Source of the DNA: Saprospiraceae bacterium
GTDB taxonomy: Bacteria; Bacteroidota; Bacteroidia; Chitinophagales; Saprospiraceae
Length of the DNA stretch: 64,000 nucleotides
Reading direction: 5' to 3'
Assembly: GCA_016710625.1 (NCBI GenBank)
Contig: JADJVK010000008.1
Location: forward strand, 1-64,000
The notes under the pieces are model-generated. The model was not told the origin of the DNA. It was given only the letters and a program-made list of their open reading frames with translations, and searched no databases. Positions 28,736 through 37,845 of the stretch are shown here, in pieces. Each line of letters begins with the position of its first letter. The stretch's first letter is position 1. The position numbers and the translations under genes are program-made.

Positions 28736-29035
28736 TTATAATAAGTGTCTTCCAAAAAAGAACACCCATAAAAATGAATAGATAATGGTTGCAGTTCCCA
28801 CCCCTTTAATGGATTCAGCATATTTTTTTCGATTAAAATATTGAACCAAAATTACATTTAGACACACAGCCAACATCGCCACCGTTCTGATTCTAAAATT
28901 ACCTGCAAGACCGATTGGGGAAACCCAACCTATCGCTTCCAGTTGCTCATAAATGGTCAGAATAACCGCATATCCGACGAATGGAAGTAAAACAGCACTA
29001 ATAAATCCAATCCAAAAATTATTTTTATCCAGCAT
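28736..29035 (-). CDS. Hypothetical four-helix membrane protein
   Basis: 99 residues with hydrophobic segments FWIGFISAVLLPFVGYAVIL, VAMLAVCLNVILVQYF and GTATIIYSFLWVFFFG. The gene overlaps the surE stop by 11 bases and ends 8 bases before the truB ATG, so it is part of the surE-truB-gldC operon. Similar small proteins occur in this position in Bacteroidota but I know no function. Confidence 0.65.
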   Translation of the reverse strand: MLDKNNFWIGFISAVLLPFVGYAVILTIYEQLEAIGWVSPIGLAGNFRIRTVAMLAVCLNVILVQYFNRKKYAESIKGVGTATIIYSFLWVFFFGRHLL

Positions 29036-29810
29036 GAATATTCAATTTTTCAAGTGACGCTAAAGTTGGGATTGCTTTATACAAAGTCAAATCATGATCG
29101 GATGGCACAATAGACACATAACCATTATCTAATGCCCAAACATCAGTATCTTTTCCTTCATCTTCATTTATGAATTTGCCTGTGAGCCAATAATATTTTT
29201 GCCCTCTTGGATCCATGCCCTCTTTAAATTCTTCTACCCACCGAGCATTACCTTGCCTACAAACCTTCATCCCTTTTATATCTGCTAATTTCAATTTTGG
29301 AATATTCACATTCAACAAACTGCCATGTTCCATTCCTTTTTTCAAGATATATTCAATTAGATTTTCCGCAATAATTTTACTTGGCTCAAAATCTGCATCA
29401 AAACTATAATCCAATAGTGAAAAACCAATTGAGGGAATTCCCTCCAAGGAGGCTTCCTTAGCTGCCGACATAGTTCCCGAATAAATGATATTGATTGCGG
29501 CATTCGACCCATGATTAATACCTGAAACACAAAGGTCAATTTTTCTATCTTTCAGTAAAACATGTTTGCCCAATTTGACACAATCCACTGGAGTCCCGTT
29601 ACATTCGTAAGCTTCTACCCCCTCCATAAAATGGATTTTCTTCAATCTCAATGGACTTTCGATAGTAATGGCATGCCCCTGACCGGATTGTGGCGAATCT
29701 GGAGCGACGACGACGACTTCACCAAATTTTTTTGCTACTTCCACCAAAGCTTTAATGCCCGGTGCAAAAAGCCCATCATCATTGGTAACTAAAATTAAAG
29801 ACTTTTTCAT
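29025..29810 (-). CDS. surE: 5'/3'-nucleotidase SurE
   Basis: The start is ATG 29810 (MKKSLILVTNDDGLFAPGIK); the frame is open to 29861 but a promoter-like box sits between the two. The metal site is built from NDDG, the Ser of PDSPQSGQGHAIT and Asn of SGINHGSNAA, all conserved. SurE is a metal-dependent nucleoside monophosphate phosphatase linked to stationary-phase survival. 261 residues, normal length. First gene of an operon continuing to gldC. Confidence 0.93.
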   Translation of the reverse strand: MKKSLILVTNDDGLFAPGIKALVEVAKKFGEVVVVAPDSPQSGQGHAITIESPLRLKKIHFMEGVEAYECNGTPVDCVKLGKHVLLKDRKIDLCVSGINHGSNAAINIIYSGTMSAAKEASLEGIPSIGFSLLDYSFDADFEPSKIIAENLIEYILKKGMEHGSLLNVNIPKLKLADIKGMKVCRQGNARWVEEFKEGMDPRGQKYYWLTGKFINEDEGKDTDVWALDNGYVSIVPSDHDLTLYKAIPTLASLEKLNIHAG

Positions 29811-29818
29811 AATTGCAA

Positions 29819-29826
29819 CAAAATTA
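29819..29826 (-). promoter_or_regulatory. Candidate -7 box for surE operon
   Basis: Minus-strand TAATTTTG, 8 bases before the chosen surE ATG; it argues for ATG 29810 over the longer reading frame. Confidence 0.35.
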
Positions 29827-30033
29827 CAGTCATAATCATGAATTATAAGCACAAAAGCCATAATTTTTCAATCAGGCATCTTTTTTGTTATTGTAATGGA
29901 AACCTTTTCCCCTATTATATTGTAGAACAGAATATAATAAATTTATATTAAATACAACAAACTGATTATTAAATTCGTATTAAGAGATGAAAAATAAAAT
30001 ATCCTTTGGCATAATAAAAGCAACTCAGAAACA

Positions 30034-30900
30034 ATGCGTCAATTAAAGATTACAAATAAGATTACTTCCCGTGAAAGTTTAGCACTTGAAAAGTATCTAA
30101 ACGACATAGGGAAGATACCAATGCTGTCTCCTGAGGATGAAGCTGAGTTGGCACGTAGAACCAGAAATGGGGATCAAGCTGCTTTGGAACGCCTCACCAG
30201 ATCCAATTTACGTTTCGTAGTTTCTGTTGCAAAACAATATCAAAATCAAGGCTTATCTTTAAGTGATTTGATCAATGAGGGTAATGTGGGATTGATGAAA
30301 GCTGCAAAGCGATTTGATGAGACGAAAGGATTCAAATTTATTTCTTATGCCGTTTGGTGGATTCGTCAGTCAATACTTCAAGCTATTGTTGAATATTCAA
30401 GGTTAGTGCGACTTCCGTTAAATAAAGTGGGTTCATATAATAAAGTGAATGAAGCATTTCTGTCATTTGTTCAAGAATTTGAAAGAGAACCTACGAATGA
30501 TGAGCTAGCGGAAATTTTGGGTATTACTCCAAAAGAAGTCAACAATATGCTTCGTGGGAATACCAGACACGTTTCTGTAGATGCCCCTATCAATAGTGAT
30601 GATAGCGATGCCACCATGTTGGATTTGATAGCTGGAGAAGATAGCATGAGTCCGGATATGGAATTGATGGAGGAATCATTGGTAGAGGAAGTTCAGCAGG
30701 GATTATCGATATTGTCACCTAGGGAAATAGAAGTTTTGTCATCCTATTATGGATTGAATGGATATAAAGCTTTGAACCTAGAAGAAATTGGAGATTTGTA
30801 CGGATTGACGAGAGAAAGAGTGAGACAAATAAAAGAAAGAGCCATCAGAAGGCTTAGAAAATCATATAATAAAAATTCATTAAAGTCATATTTAGGCTAA
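30034..30900 (+). CDS. rpoD: Primary sigma factor (RpoD/SigA type, short Bacteroidota form)
   Basis: 288 residues, the usual length of the primary sigma factor in Bacteroidota, which lacks the long N-terminal region of E. coli RpoD. Region 1.2 (LEKYLNDIGKIPMLSPEDEA), region 2 (LSLSDLINEGNVGLMKAAKR, FKFISYAVWWIRQSI), region 3 and region 4 (GLTRERVRQIKERAIRRLRK) are all present. It directs RNA polymerase to TAnnTTTG promoters. It is a single-gene unit closed by a terminator. Confidence 0.95.
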   Translation: MRQLKITNKITSRESLALEKYLNDIGKIPMLSPEDEAELARRTRNGDQAALERLTRSNLRFVVSVAKQYQNQGLSLSDLINEGNVGLMKAAKRFDETKGFKFISYAVWWIRQSILQAIVEYSRLVRLPLNKVGSYNKVNEAFLSFVQEFEREPTNDELAEILGITPKEVNNMLRGNTRHVSVDAPINSDDSDATMLDLIAGEDSMSPDMELMEESLVEEVQQGLSILSPREIEVLSSYYGLNGYKALNLEEIGDLYGLTRERVRQIKERAIRRLRKSYNKNSLKSYLG

Positions 30901-30924
30901 AAATTTACTTCATACAAAATCTGG

Positions 30925-30959
30925 AAAGCCGATTGATTAATTTCAGTCGGCTTTTTTTT
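30925..30959 (+). terminator. Rho-independent terminator after rpoD
   Basis: AAAGCCGA and TCGGCTTT flank a 14-base loop, followed by eight T. Confidence 0.85.
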
Positions 30960-30988
30960 GTGAGAAATATATTTTCTTATTAAATTTG
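30958..30988 (+). promoter_or_regulatory. Candidate promoter for the Rpn locus
   Basis: TTG (30958-30960), 20 bases, then TAAATTTG (30981-30988) fit the Bacteroidota -33/-7 consensus well. The -33 element lies in the end of the rpoD terminator, and the ATG follows only 3 bases after the -7 box, so the message would be leaderless or nearly so; chance similarity is possible in AT-rich DNA. Confidence 0.4.
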
Positions 30989-30991
30989 TAA

Positions 30992-31786
30992 ATGCCTAAA
31001 AAAATAAACAATATCCATGATAAATTTTTCAAAGAAGTTATCGCAGACAAGCAAAATGCGATAGACTTTTTGAAAGCATTTTTACCCAGCGAACTTTTAG
31101 ACTTGTTGGATATTAACTCCATAAATAATGAAAAGACAAGTTTTACTGCACCAAGTTTAGAAGAAGTTTTTTCAGATGCAATTATCAATTGTAAGTTATT
31201 AGCATCTGAGGAAGAAATTTATATTTCTATTCTACTGGAACATAAAAGTATTAAAGAAGAAAACACTCCTTTCCAATTATTAAGTTATTTAGCACATGGA
31301 TACCAAGAGCAGCTTAAAAATAAGGTAAAATTAAAAATAATTGTCCCATTCATCTTTTATCATGGAAAATCCAAATGGGAGTTAAAAAGAATCCCCCAAT
31401 TTTTCGATCATATTCCAAAAACGATTATTAAGTATGTTCCAGATTTTGAGACTATTTTTGTGAATATCAAGCAAATGCCTGATAATCAAATAATGAATAT
31501 GATGAACACTTTTTTGTCAACTTCATTATTATTGCAAAAGTACAGCAACAATCCTAAAGAACTAATTGAACAATTCAAACGAATAATTAATACTTTTTCA
31601 AATTTGACAAACAGAAACTTTTTAGTAACTTTAATCGTTTATTTTTTACAGATAACTGAAATAGAAGAATCAAATTTTATCGAATTATTAAATGACAGCC
31701 CGTTAAATATAAAAAATGAAATTATGAGTACTTATGATTTGATTGAAAAAAAAGGGATCGAAAAAGGGTATCAAACAAGGTATTGA
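30992..31786 (+). CDS. Rpn-family PD-(D/E)XK nuclease, C-terminal tail frameshifted
   Basis: The printed frame is 264 residues. The start NNIHDKFFKEVIADKQNAID, then FSDAIINCKLL and ISILLEHKSIKEE give the PD-(D/E)XK core (Asp62, Glu83, Lys85); LKIIVPFIFYHGKSKWELKR is a further family block. Rpn proteins (transposase_31 family) are nucleases able to promote recombination and, in E. coli, act as toxins with reported antiphage effects. The frame ends early, at GIEKGYQTRY: an extra G at 31766-31768 shifts it inside a GI-x-x repeat. Without that G the protein would run to 31961 (about 322 residues) with the standard tail. The tail is present again in the next two units. No transposon ends are visible nearby. 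Confidence 0.8.
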   Translation: MPKKINNIHDKFFKEVIADKQNAIDFLKAFLPSELLDLLDINSINNEKTSFTAPSLEEVFSDAIINCKLLASEEEIYISILLEHKSIKEENTPFQLLSYLAHGYQEQLKNKVKLKIIVPFIFYHGKSKWELKRIPQFFDHIPKTIIKYVPDFETIFVNIKQMPDNQIMNMMNTFLSTSLLLQKYSNNPKELIEQFKRIINTFSNLTNRNFLVTLIVYFLQITEIEESNFIELLNDSPLNIKNEIMSTYDLIEKKGIEKGYQTRY

Positions 31787-31961
31787 GCAGGGTATTGAAA
31801 AAGGTATTGTGCAAGGTATTGAGCAGGGAATTGAAAATGAAAAATATAATGTAGTTTTAAATGCCTATCAAAATGGTGTCTCTGTTGAATTAATTGCTAA
31901 TATTACGAATCTTTCTATTGAAAAAATTCATTCCATTTTAAAAATATATGATAAATCTTAA
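31724..31961 (+). repeat. Rpn 3' module copy 1 (inside the nuclease gene)
   Basis: From the internal ATG 31724 (MSTYDLIEKKGIEKG) to the TAA at 31959-31961. It contains a 12-base-unit array coding GIEK/GIKQ/GIEQ/GIVQ (31754-31836) and a C-terminal block, NVVLNAYQNGVSVELIANIT, LSIEKIHSILK. It is 237 bases from ATG to the next ATG; copy 2 is 212. The difference of 25 equals two 12-base units plus the one extra G that breaks the nuclease frame. Confidence 0.85.
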
Positions 31962-32173
31962 TGAGTACTTATGATTTGATTGAAAAAAAAGGTATCGAAA
32001 AAGGTATTGTACAGGGTATCCAGCAAGGAATTGAGCAGGGAATTGAAAATGAAAAATACAATGTAGTTTTAAATGCCTATCAAAATGGTGTCTCTGTTGA
32101 ATTGATTGCTAATATTACAAATCTTTCAATCGAAAAAATATATTCCATTTTAAAAATAAATGATAAATCTTAA
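31961..32173 (+). CDS. Free-standing copy of the Rpn C-terminal module (candidate antitoxin)
   Basis: 70 residues: MSTYDLIEKKGIEKGIVQGI, five GI-x-x units, then NEKYNVVLNAYQNGVSVELI and NLSIEKIYSILKINDKS. It is nearly identical to the 3' end of the upstream nuclease gene. Its ATG overlaps the upstream TAA by one base (TAATG), which favours coupled translation. In E. coli Rpn loci, a small protein made from an internal start in the 3' part of the gene is reported to inhibit the full-length nuclease; this ORF starts at exactly the residue matching the internal Met of copy 1. I infer an inhibitor or oligomerisation role. It could also be an inert duplication. Confidence 0.65.
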   Translation: MSTYDLIEKKGIEKGIVQGIQQGIEQGIENEKYNVVLNAYQNGVSVELIANITNLSIEKIYSILKINDKS

Positions 32174-32329
32174 TGAGTACTTATGATTTGATTGAAAAAA
32201 AAGGTATCGAAAAAAAAATAAAGGGTATTGATTAATACAAGTAGTTTAAAAAATGGTATTTCTGTTGAATTAATTGCTAATATTACGAATCTTTCAATTG
32301 AAAAAAATACAATCCATTTTAAATCTTAA
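32173..32329 (+). pseudogene. Third, decayed copy of the Rpn C-terminal module
   Basis: It starts with the same TAATG overlap and MSTYDLIEKKGIEKK but stops after 19 codons. A deletion removes most of the repeat and the NEKYNVVLN part. NGISVELIANITNLSIEK remains in another frame before the final AAATCTTAA. A relic of the same duplication series. Confidence 0.75.
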
Positions 32330-32335
32330 ATAAAC

Positions 32336-32370
32336 AAAAAAGCCGTCTAAACATTTTAAACGGCTTTTTT
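32336..32370 (+). terminator. Rho-independent terminator closing the Rpn locus
   Basis: AAAAAAGCCGT pairs with ACGGCTTTTTT (loop with further TAAA/TTTA pairing), 7 bases after the last module. Confidence 0.88.
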
Positions 32371-32399
32371 GTAAAGATGTATGGGCACTAACGCCGAAA

Positions 32400-32558
32400 C
32401 TATAGATAGTTCATTGCCTCTGTAAAATAAGTCAAAGAAAACGGCAATGCAACCCAAAACCACTCAGGTTTGAATACTAAAAATCCTATCATCACTAAAG
32501 TAGATATTATAAATAACATCCAATTTTTACTATTTGATTTTTTCTCAGTAGATGTCAT
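32400..32558 (-). CDS. Small membrane protein (52 residues)
   Basis: ATG 32558: MTSTEKKSNSKNWMLF, one or two hydrophobic segments (LFIISTLVMIGFLVF, WFWVALPFSLTYFT), ending EAMNYL and TAG. The basic N-terminus, clean hydrophobic spans and isolated position suggest a real small inner-membrane protein. The family is unknown. Confidence 0.5.
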   Translation of the reverse strand: MTSTEKKSNSKNWMLFIISTLVMIGFLVFKPEWFWVALPFSLTYFTEAMNYL

Positions 32559-32635
32559 AACTATTATTGTTAATGATTATTTGAACATTTTTGCAAATAT
32601 ACATTCTTTTCTAAAACTTGTATTCCTAATATTAT

Positions 32636-35600
32636 TTATTTTTTCAAAATTGTTACATCCCCTCTAATTATTGTGCCACCAGGGATGTTTAATCTCAAAA
32701 TATAATAATAGGTTGCCTGTGGCAATAATCCTCCACTTTTATTCACCCCATTCCAATCGTTTTTATAAGGGCTTGCTTCATAAACAATTTCTCCCCAACG
32801 ATTATATATGACAATTTCATTTTGAGGGTAATCTTTTCCATTTATATCGATGATATCAAAAACTAAATTATCATTCAACCCATCGTTATTTGGTGTGATA
32901 ACATTCGGCAAGTACTCATCTATTCCATTTGGATCAGCAGCAACTACAATTTTCACCTCAGCTGAATCACATAAATCTGGACAATCCTTATTACACAACA
33001 AATAGGTAAATATGATATTCCCAAAATATGCTTTACTCACTGAATAACTATAATTACCCTCATCAATTTTATTTAGTGTGCCTAAACGAGGTGGCGTTAA
33101 CAAGGATAACATCCAATTTGAGCCCGGATTATCATTCTTAGCCAAATTAATTAATATGGAATCTGACTTGAATGGCTTATCAAATAAATCATTTACTGCC
33201 ACTGGTTTTTTCACCCTATTAATTGTCAATGTATCAGCACTGTAATTCGGACAATCTGCAGTTGATAGCTTCCAAACAAAATAATTGTTCCCAATTACAA
33301 TTTTATCAGTTTCAAATGATTGTAATGTCGTAATGTTCTCTCCTGTTAACTTTGTCCATTCCCCTGTTGTATTTGAAGGCAAATTAGCAGAAAGTGTGGT
33401 GACACTATCACAAACAATCTGATCTTTTCCAGCATTTGCTACTGGTGGGAAAACTGCTTGATTTACTTTTACCGTTTGAGTTGATTTACACTGATTTTTT
33501 GTATTTGTTACGACCAATGTGTAATCACCGCCAAGTCCAACAATTAATTTATTGGTAAGCTCTCCTCCTAAAATACTTCCATTTGATGTTGTCCATTGAT
33601 ATTTTATCGTATCTCCAGCTGTAGATCCAGATGCATCTACTAAAACACTTGAATTAGGACATTTAATTGTAGCAGGTGATGCTATTGAAATGGATGGTTC
33701 GACAACATTTTTTATCACCAATGCTGTATCACTTGCTTTACAACCATTTTTAGTATCTAAAATACTCAAAATGTATCTGCCTGCTTTATTTGCCTGAATC
33801 GTTGGAAAAGTATTATTTCCAATGATGTTCCCTCCAATAGTCGTCCAAGTATATTCATATTTTGACCCTGAAGAAGAGGCATTTCCATCAATCAACACTA
33901 AAGTATCTAAACAATTCAATGATTTATCAATTCCTGCATTTACCAATGGATAAACTTTGTCTTGACTAATAAATACCGTTGAAGAATCAATACAATTATT
34001 GCTGGTATCTTTTACAACTAAGCTATAATTCCCGCCTGTATTCACCTTTACATTCAATATATTAGTTGCTGTAGTAAATTTCCCATCCGTTGTTTTCCAA
34101 CTATAAGTAATTTTTGATCCAATCGATGTTCCAGTAGTATTAATTGTTAAAATAGAATCCGTACAATTTATTGTACCAGTTTGTAAATTCACAATTGGTT
34201 TTGTCGTATTTCCATTGACAACGATAATATTTGAAGTGTCTTTACAATTATTACTCGTATCCGTTAAAACTAAATAATAGTTTCCAGTTTTATCAGCAAT
34301 TGCAGCATTTCCATTTACAGTGCTTGAATAATTTCCATTTAAAGTTTTCCAGTCATAAACAATCTTACTTCCTGATGTAGAACCAGTACTATTAAATGAA
34401 ATATTAGGATTGTCGCAAGTAATTTTTGCATTATTGGTTGATATAATTGCAGTTGGAATATTTACATTCTTAATTACATTAACTGAAACCGAATCTATAC
34501 AATTATTTAAGGTATCTCTTACAACTAATGTATAATTTCCTTGGTCATTTACAGTTGTTATATTCGTATTGGTTGCTCCTGAAATACTACCTCCTACAGT
34601 TTTCCATAGATAGTTAAATCTAACTCCTACAGAAGAGCCACTACCATCTAATTGAATCATTGGTGTTGTACAAGTTATAGTATTAACAGGTAATTTAATT
34701 GTAGCCGTTGGCACTAATGTGTCTTTTGTAATATTAACATATGAAGTGTCCCTACAACCACTTGATGTATCTACTACTTCAAATAAATATTGACCTTTCA
34801 CATTGGCAATAATCGTTTTTGCATTAAAACCAGATGTTACTGGGATTCCATCTCTAAACCATTGATAATAATAATTTACCCCTGTAGATGTACTTCCACC
34901 TCCAAGAGTTACATTCGATTTTTTACAATCTAACAATTGATTTAAAGCCCCAGCATCAGATTTGGGTTTATTTAGATTAGCATCAACCAACAATGTTGCT
35001 GTATCTTTACATCCATTTATTGTGTTAGAAATTATTAATTGATAAAGACCACCTTTATCTACTAATGGATTCAAAGTGGTTCCACCATTTACAATATTTC
35101 CATTTGAAGTTGACCAACTATATTTAAAATTCGCCCCGATTGGTCCATTCCCAACCAAAACTGTTGATGGCATGATACAACTTAATTTTGAGGTTGGGTC
35201 TATACTTGCATTAGGTTGGCTCTTATCTTCATTAACAAAAATAGAGTCAGTTTTTGAACACCCAGTTAATGTATTTTGAACTTTGAAATAGTACATCCCA
35301 CCTTTCGAAATGGTTGCTTTGATCGTATTATTTCCAGATGAAATATTTCCATTTACTGTTGTCCACAGATATTCCATCTCATTTCCAGCAGTTGACCCAG
35401 TTCCATCCAGTTCTGATGAAATATTTAAGCAATTCAAATCATTGGATTTGGCTAATGCAACAGTCGGAAAAACTTGGTTGGCGGTTACGACAATAGTATC
35501 AGCAACAGCACAACAGACACCTGATTTCGAAGCAATTACAACATATGTTCCTGGGAAATCAATATTGATAGTTTTTAAATTTGATCCAGAAACTATATTC

Positions 35601-37804
35601 CCATCCAAAGTATTCCAAAAATATGAAATATTCGTAGAATCTCCTTTTGCACTAAGTTGTAGCAAGGAATCCTTACAAGTAATCAAAGCAGAACTATCCA
35701 CATAAACATTTGGTGTAGAATAGTCACTTTCAACATAAAAGAATCCAAAAAACTTATGGTTGACCGTATCCGTGATTGTCAATTCATATAATCCTTCCCC
35801 AATATTCATTAAATTTTGAGCTGATGAGGTAAATCCGAACGGACCTGACCAGCTATATTTGTAGGGAGGTGTTCCTCCAGTAGGAGAAATATTTATTTTA
35901 CCACTTCTGAATAAGTTACAACAAGTTGTTTTTACAATCGTTGTGTCAGTTAAATAAACAATATTTTTGATGGTTATTTTCCCTGCAACTGACTGTAAAT
36001 TAACAATATAAGTTGAGTCATCCGTACAATTACTATTTTTTATCAATTTAGCAATTTCAATATTTATAGGGCTTCCCATTATTGTAATTGGCGTCATTTG
36101 TCCATCATAGCCGACACTTTTGAAGCAAAAAGTAAGCACTGCAGATCCATCTTTATAGGTAACTGCACTTGAATTATTCCAAGCAATATTTGAAAATCCA
36201 TTCAAATTATTGACATTATATGAGGAAGTACTAAATCCAGGTAAAATAGAAGTAATTGAATCTAACTTTGCAATGGAAGAATCCCAACGAATGCTAAATT
36301 GCATACTTTGAATTTCTTTAAAATCCTTACAGAACACATCTACACAAATTTTTGATTGCTCTTCTACAAAATAGGTCTGCATATTCAATTGAATATCAGT
36401 TGGCAATGAAGATGTGATACTCACATTTGGAGAATTACTTTTCAGTCCAATATCATTTCCATTTGAAGTGGATGTAATAATATTTATGGGTAATGGGCTT
36501 TTTGAAATGACAAAAGAATCACTATTACAACCAGGTGCAATTGCAAAAAAGCAAAGTCTATACAATATCACATCATTTGCTAAAGTAATGCCAGTTGGTG
36601 ATACTGGGGAATCCCATTTTACTTGAATATTTCCATTTGAATTATCTACAATAAAATTATTGGCTGTTAATCCAGATAAGGTATTTAAAATTTCAATACT
36701 ATCTAAACTGAATTTCGAATTATTCCATTTGATAGAATACTCTGTTTTGATAATGTCTTTAAAATCCTTTTCTGACACATCCAAACAAAATCTATCACCA
36801 GTTTTAATGGTAGTTGGTCCATTTAAATTCAAAGTCAACGGTTTCCCTATTCCAGAAAGTACTGTAACTGAGCCATTTTGGGGAGCAATTCCAATATTTT
36901 TATCAGGAAAAAACTTATTCCTAACATTAATTGTATCTGGACTCCCAGTTATAGATACATTTGAAATAGAACCTGGAACTCCTTTTGCATCAAAACAAAT
37001 TGCAAATAAGGTAAATCCATCAGGAATTGTTAATCCATTGATAGGATCCAAACTTTTCCAATTTACTTTTATGGAGCCATTTACAGCATTAGTTGTGTTA
37101 AATACAGCATTATTAAATGCTGGTAATATCTGATTGATTCCAGTAAAGGAAAGTATGTTTTTGTCAAAATTTATAGAAAAATCGGTAGTCGTAATATTTT
37201 GGAAATCCTTCGTAGTGAAGGCAATACACACATTGTCACCTTGAGGGATTGATTTATTTTCTCCAATTAGGGTTATGGGCAAAATATTATTGAGCACTTT
37301 AATTTTACCAACATCAATGATAGGGTCTATTTGGACATAGTCCGTACAATTTTTAGTAGATTGTACCACATCTGGTGGCGTATTATTCACTCCTGTAATA
37401 TTAATACTAGTTGAATCATTCAAAACGCCTAAAACAGTAAAACACATTTCAATCATTTTGGTACTATCTGGAAGGGTTAACCCACAATTAGCATCCTCAG
37501 ATAAAAAAGATACATTTAATGCATTTGCTTTTGGACTAAATCCAGTCAAATTTCCTGTACCTGAAGGTGATAGCAAATACTTGTATGAGTCTAACTTCAA
37601 TACGGTAGAATCCCATGTAAAAGTGATCAAAAAAGACAATATACTATCAAATTTTTCTACTTGCATGGCAGTACAAAACTTTTCGCCAGGCAAAACATTT
37701 TTGGAAGGTATAAAAAACTTAGTTTGAGAACTTACAATAAATGATATATGTAAAAAACTATAAATTAAACAAATACGAATTATCTTTTCAATGAAAGGTT
37801 TCAT
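32636..37804 (-). CDS. Giant T9SS type B surface protein: cohesin-like modules, Ig/PKD-like repeats, gliding-associated C-terminal domain
   Basis: 1722 residues, uninterrupted. After a signal peptide (LIYSFLHISFIVSS) come four cohesin-like modules of about 145 residues (about 30-620), each with a pattern like FTWDSTVLKLDSY, INFDKNILSFTGI, IKWNNSKFSLDSI or IRWDSSIAKLDSI. A SprB-like repeat follows (GGTPPYKYSWSGPFGFTS), then nine Ig/PKD-like repeats of about 85 residues (pattern xxCxxxxxxLDGxGSxxGxxxxYxW). After a cadherin-like module it ends with the gliding-motility C-terminal domain (LPNVITPNNDGLNDNLVFDI, IYNRWGEIVYEASPYKNDWN), the type B sorting signal. The PorP/SprF gene just upstream in the same direction is the expected partner. 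Likely an adhesin or gliding surface filament. Confidence 0.85.
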   Translation of the reverse strand: MKPFIEKIIRICLIYSFLHISFIVSSQTKFFIPSKNVLPGEKFCTAMQVEKFDSILSFLITFTWDSTVLKLDSYKYLLSPSGTGNLTGFSPKANALNVSFLSEDANCGLTLPDSTKMIEMCFTVLGVLNDSTSINITGVNNTPPDVVQSTKNCTDYVQIDPIIDVGKIKVLNNILPITLIGENKSIPQGDNVCIAFTTKDFQNITTTDFSINFDKNILSFTGINQILPAFNNAVFNTTNAVNGSIKVNWKSLDPINGLTIPDGFTLFAICFDAKGVPGSISNVSITGSPDTINVRNKFFPDKNIGIAPQNGSVTVLSGIGKPLTLNLNGPTTIKTGDRFCLDVSEKDFKDIIKTEYSIKWNNSKFSLDSIEILNTLSGLTANNFIVDNSNGNIQVKWDSPVSPTGITLANDVILYRLCFFAIAPGCNSDSFVISKSPLPINIITSTSNGNDIGLKSNSPNVSITSSLPTDIQLNMQTYFVEEQSKICVDVFCKDFKEIQSMQFSIRWDSSIAKLDSITSILPGFSTSSYNVNNLNGFSNIAWNNSSAVTYKDGSAVLTFCFKSVGYDGQMTPITIMGSPINIEIAKLIKNSNCTDDSTYIVNLQSVAGKITIKNIVYLTDTTIVKTTCCNLFRSGKINISPTGGTPPYKYSWSGPFGFTSSAQNLMNIGEGLYELTITDTVNHKFFGFFYVESDYSTPNVYVDSSALITCKDSLLQLSAKGDSTNISYFWNTLDGNIVSGSNLKTINIDFPGTYVVIASKSGVCCAVADTIVVTANQVFPTVALAKSNDLNCLNISSELDGTGSTAGNEMEYLWTTVNGNISSGNNTIKATISKGGMYYFKVQNTLTGCSKTDSIFVNEDKSQPNASIDPTSKLSCIMPSTVLVGNGPIGANFKYSWSTSNGNIVNGGTTLNPLVDKGGLYQLIISNTINGCKDTATLLVDANLNKPKSDAGALNQLLDCKKSNVTLGGGSTSTGVNYYYQWFRDGIPVTSGFNAKTIIANVKGQYLFEVVDTSSGCRDTSYVNITKDTLVPTATIKLPVNTITCTTPMIQLDGSGSSVGVRFNYLWKTVGGSISGATNTNITTVNDQGNYTLVVRDTLNNCIDSVSVNVIKNVNIPTAIISTNNAKITCDNPNISFNSTGSTSGSKIVYDWKTLNGNYSSTVNGNAAIADKTGNYYLVLTDTSNNCKDTSNIIVVNGNTTKPIVNLQTGTINCTDSILTINTTGTSIGSKITYSWKTTDGKFTTATNILNVKVNTGGNYSLVVKDTSNNCIDSSTVFISQDKVYPLVNAGIDKSLNCLDTLVLIDGNASSSGSKYEYTWTTIGGNIIGNNTFPTIQANKAGRYILSILDTKNGCKASDTALVIKNVVEPSISIASPATIKCPNSSVLVDASGSTAGDTIKYQWTTSNGSILGGELTNKLIVGLGGDYTLVVTNTKNQCKSTQTVKVNQAVFPPVANAGKDQIVCDSVTTLSANLPSNTTGEWTKLTGENITTLQSFETDKIVIGNNYFVWKLSTADCPNYSADTLTINRVKKPVAVNDLFDKPFKSDSILINLAKNDNPGSNWMLSLLTPPRLGTLNKIDEGNYSYSVSKAYFGNIIFTYLLCNKDCPDLCDSAEVKIVVAADPNGIDEYLPNVITPNNDGLNDNLVFDIIDINGKDYPQNEIVIYNRWGEIVYEASPYKNDWNGVNKSGGLLPQATYYYILRLNIPGGTIIRGDVTILKK

Positions 37805-37845
37805 ATATATAGGATGAAATTTTATACAAAAAAATAAGGGTACAA

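Noticed and set aside
30992..32329. Insertion sequence encoded by the transposase_31-like gene
   Set aside because: No terminal inverted repeats or target duplications are visible; the family is a nuclease family, and the locus is bounded by terminators rather than element ends.
35310..35705. 131-residue + strand ORF
   Set aside because: Antisense shadow inside the 1722-residue T9SS gene; hydrophobic-biased reverse translation without start context.
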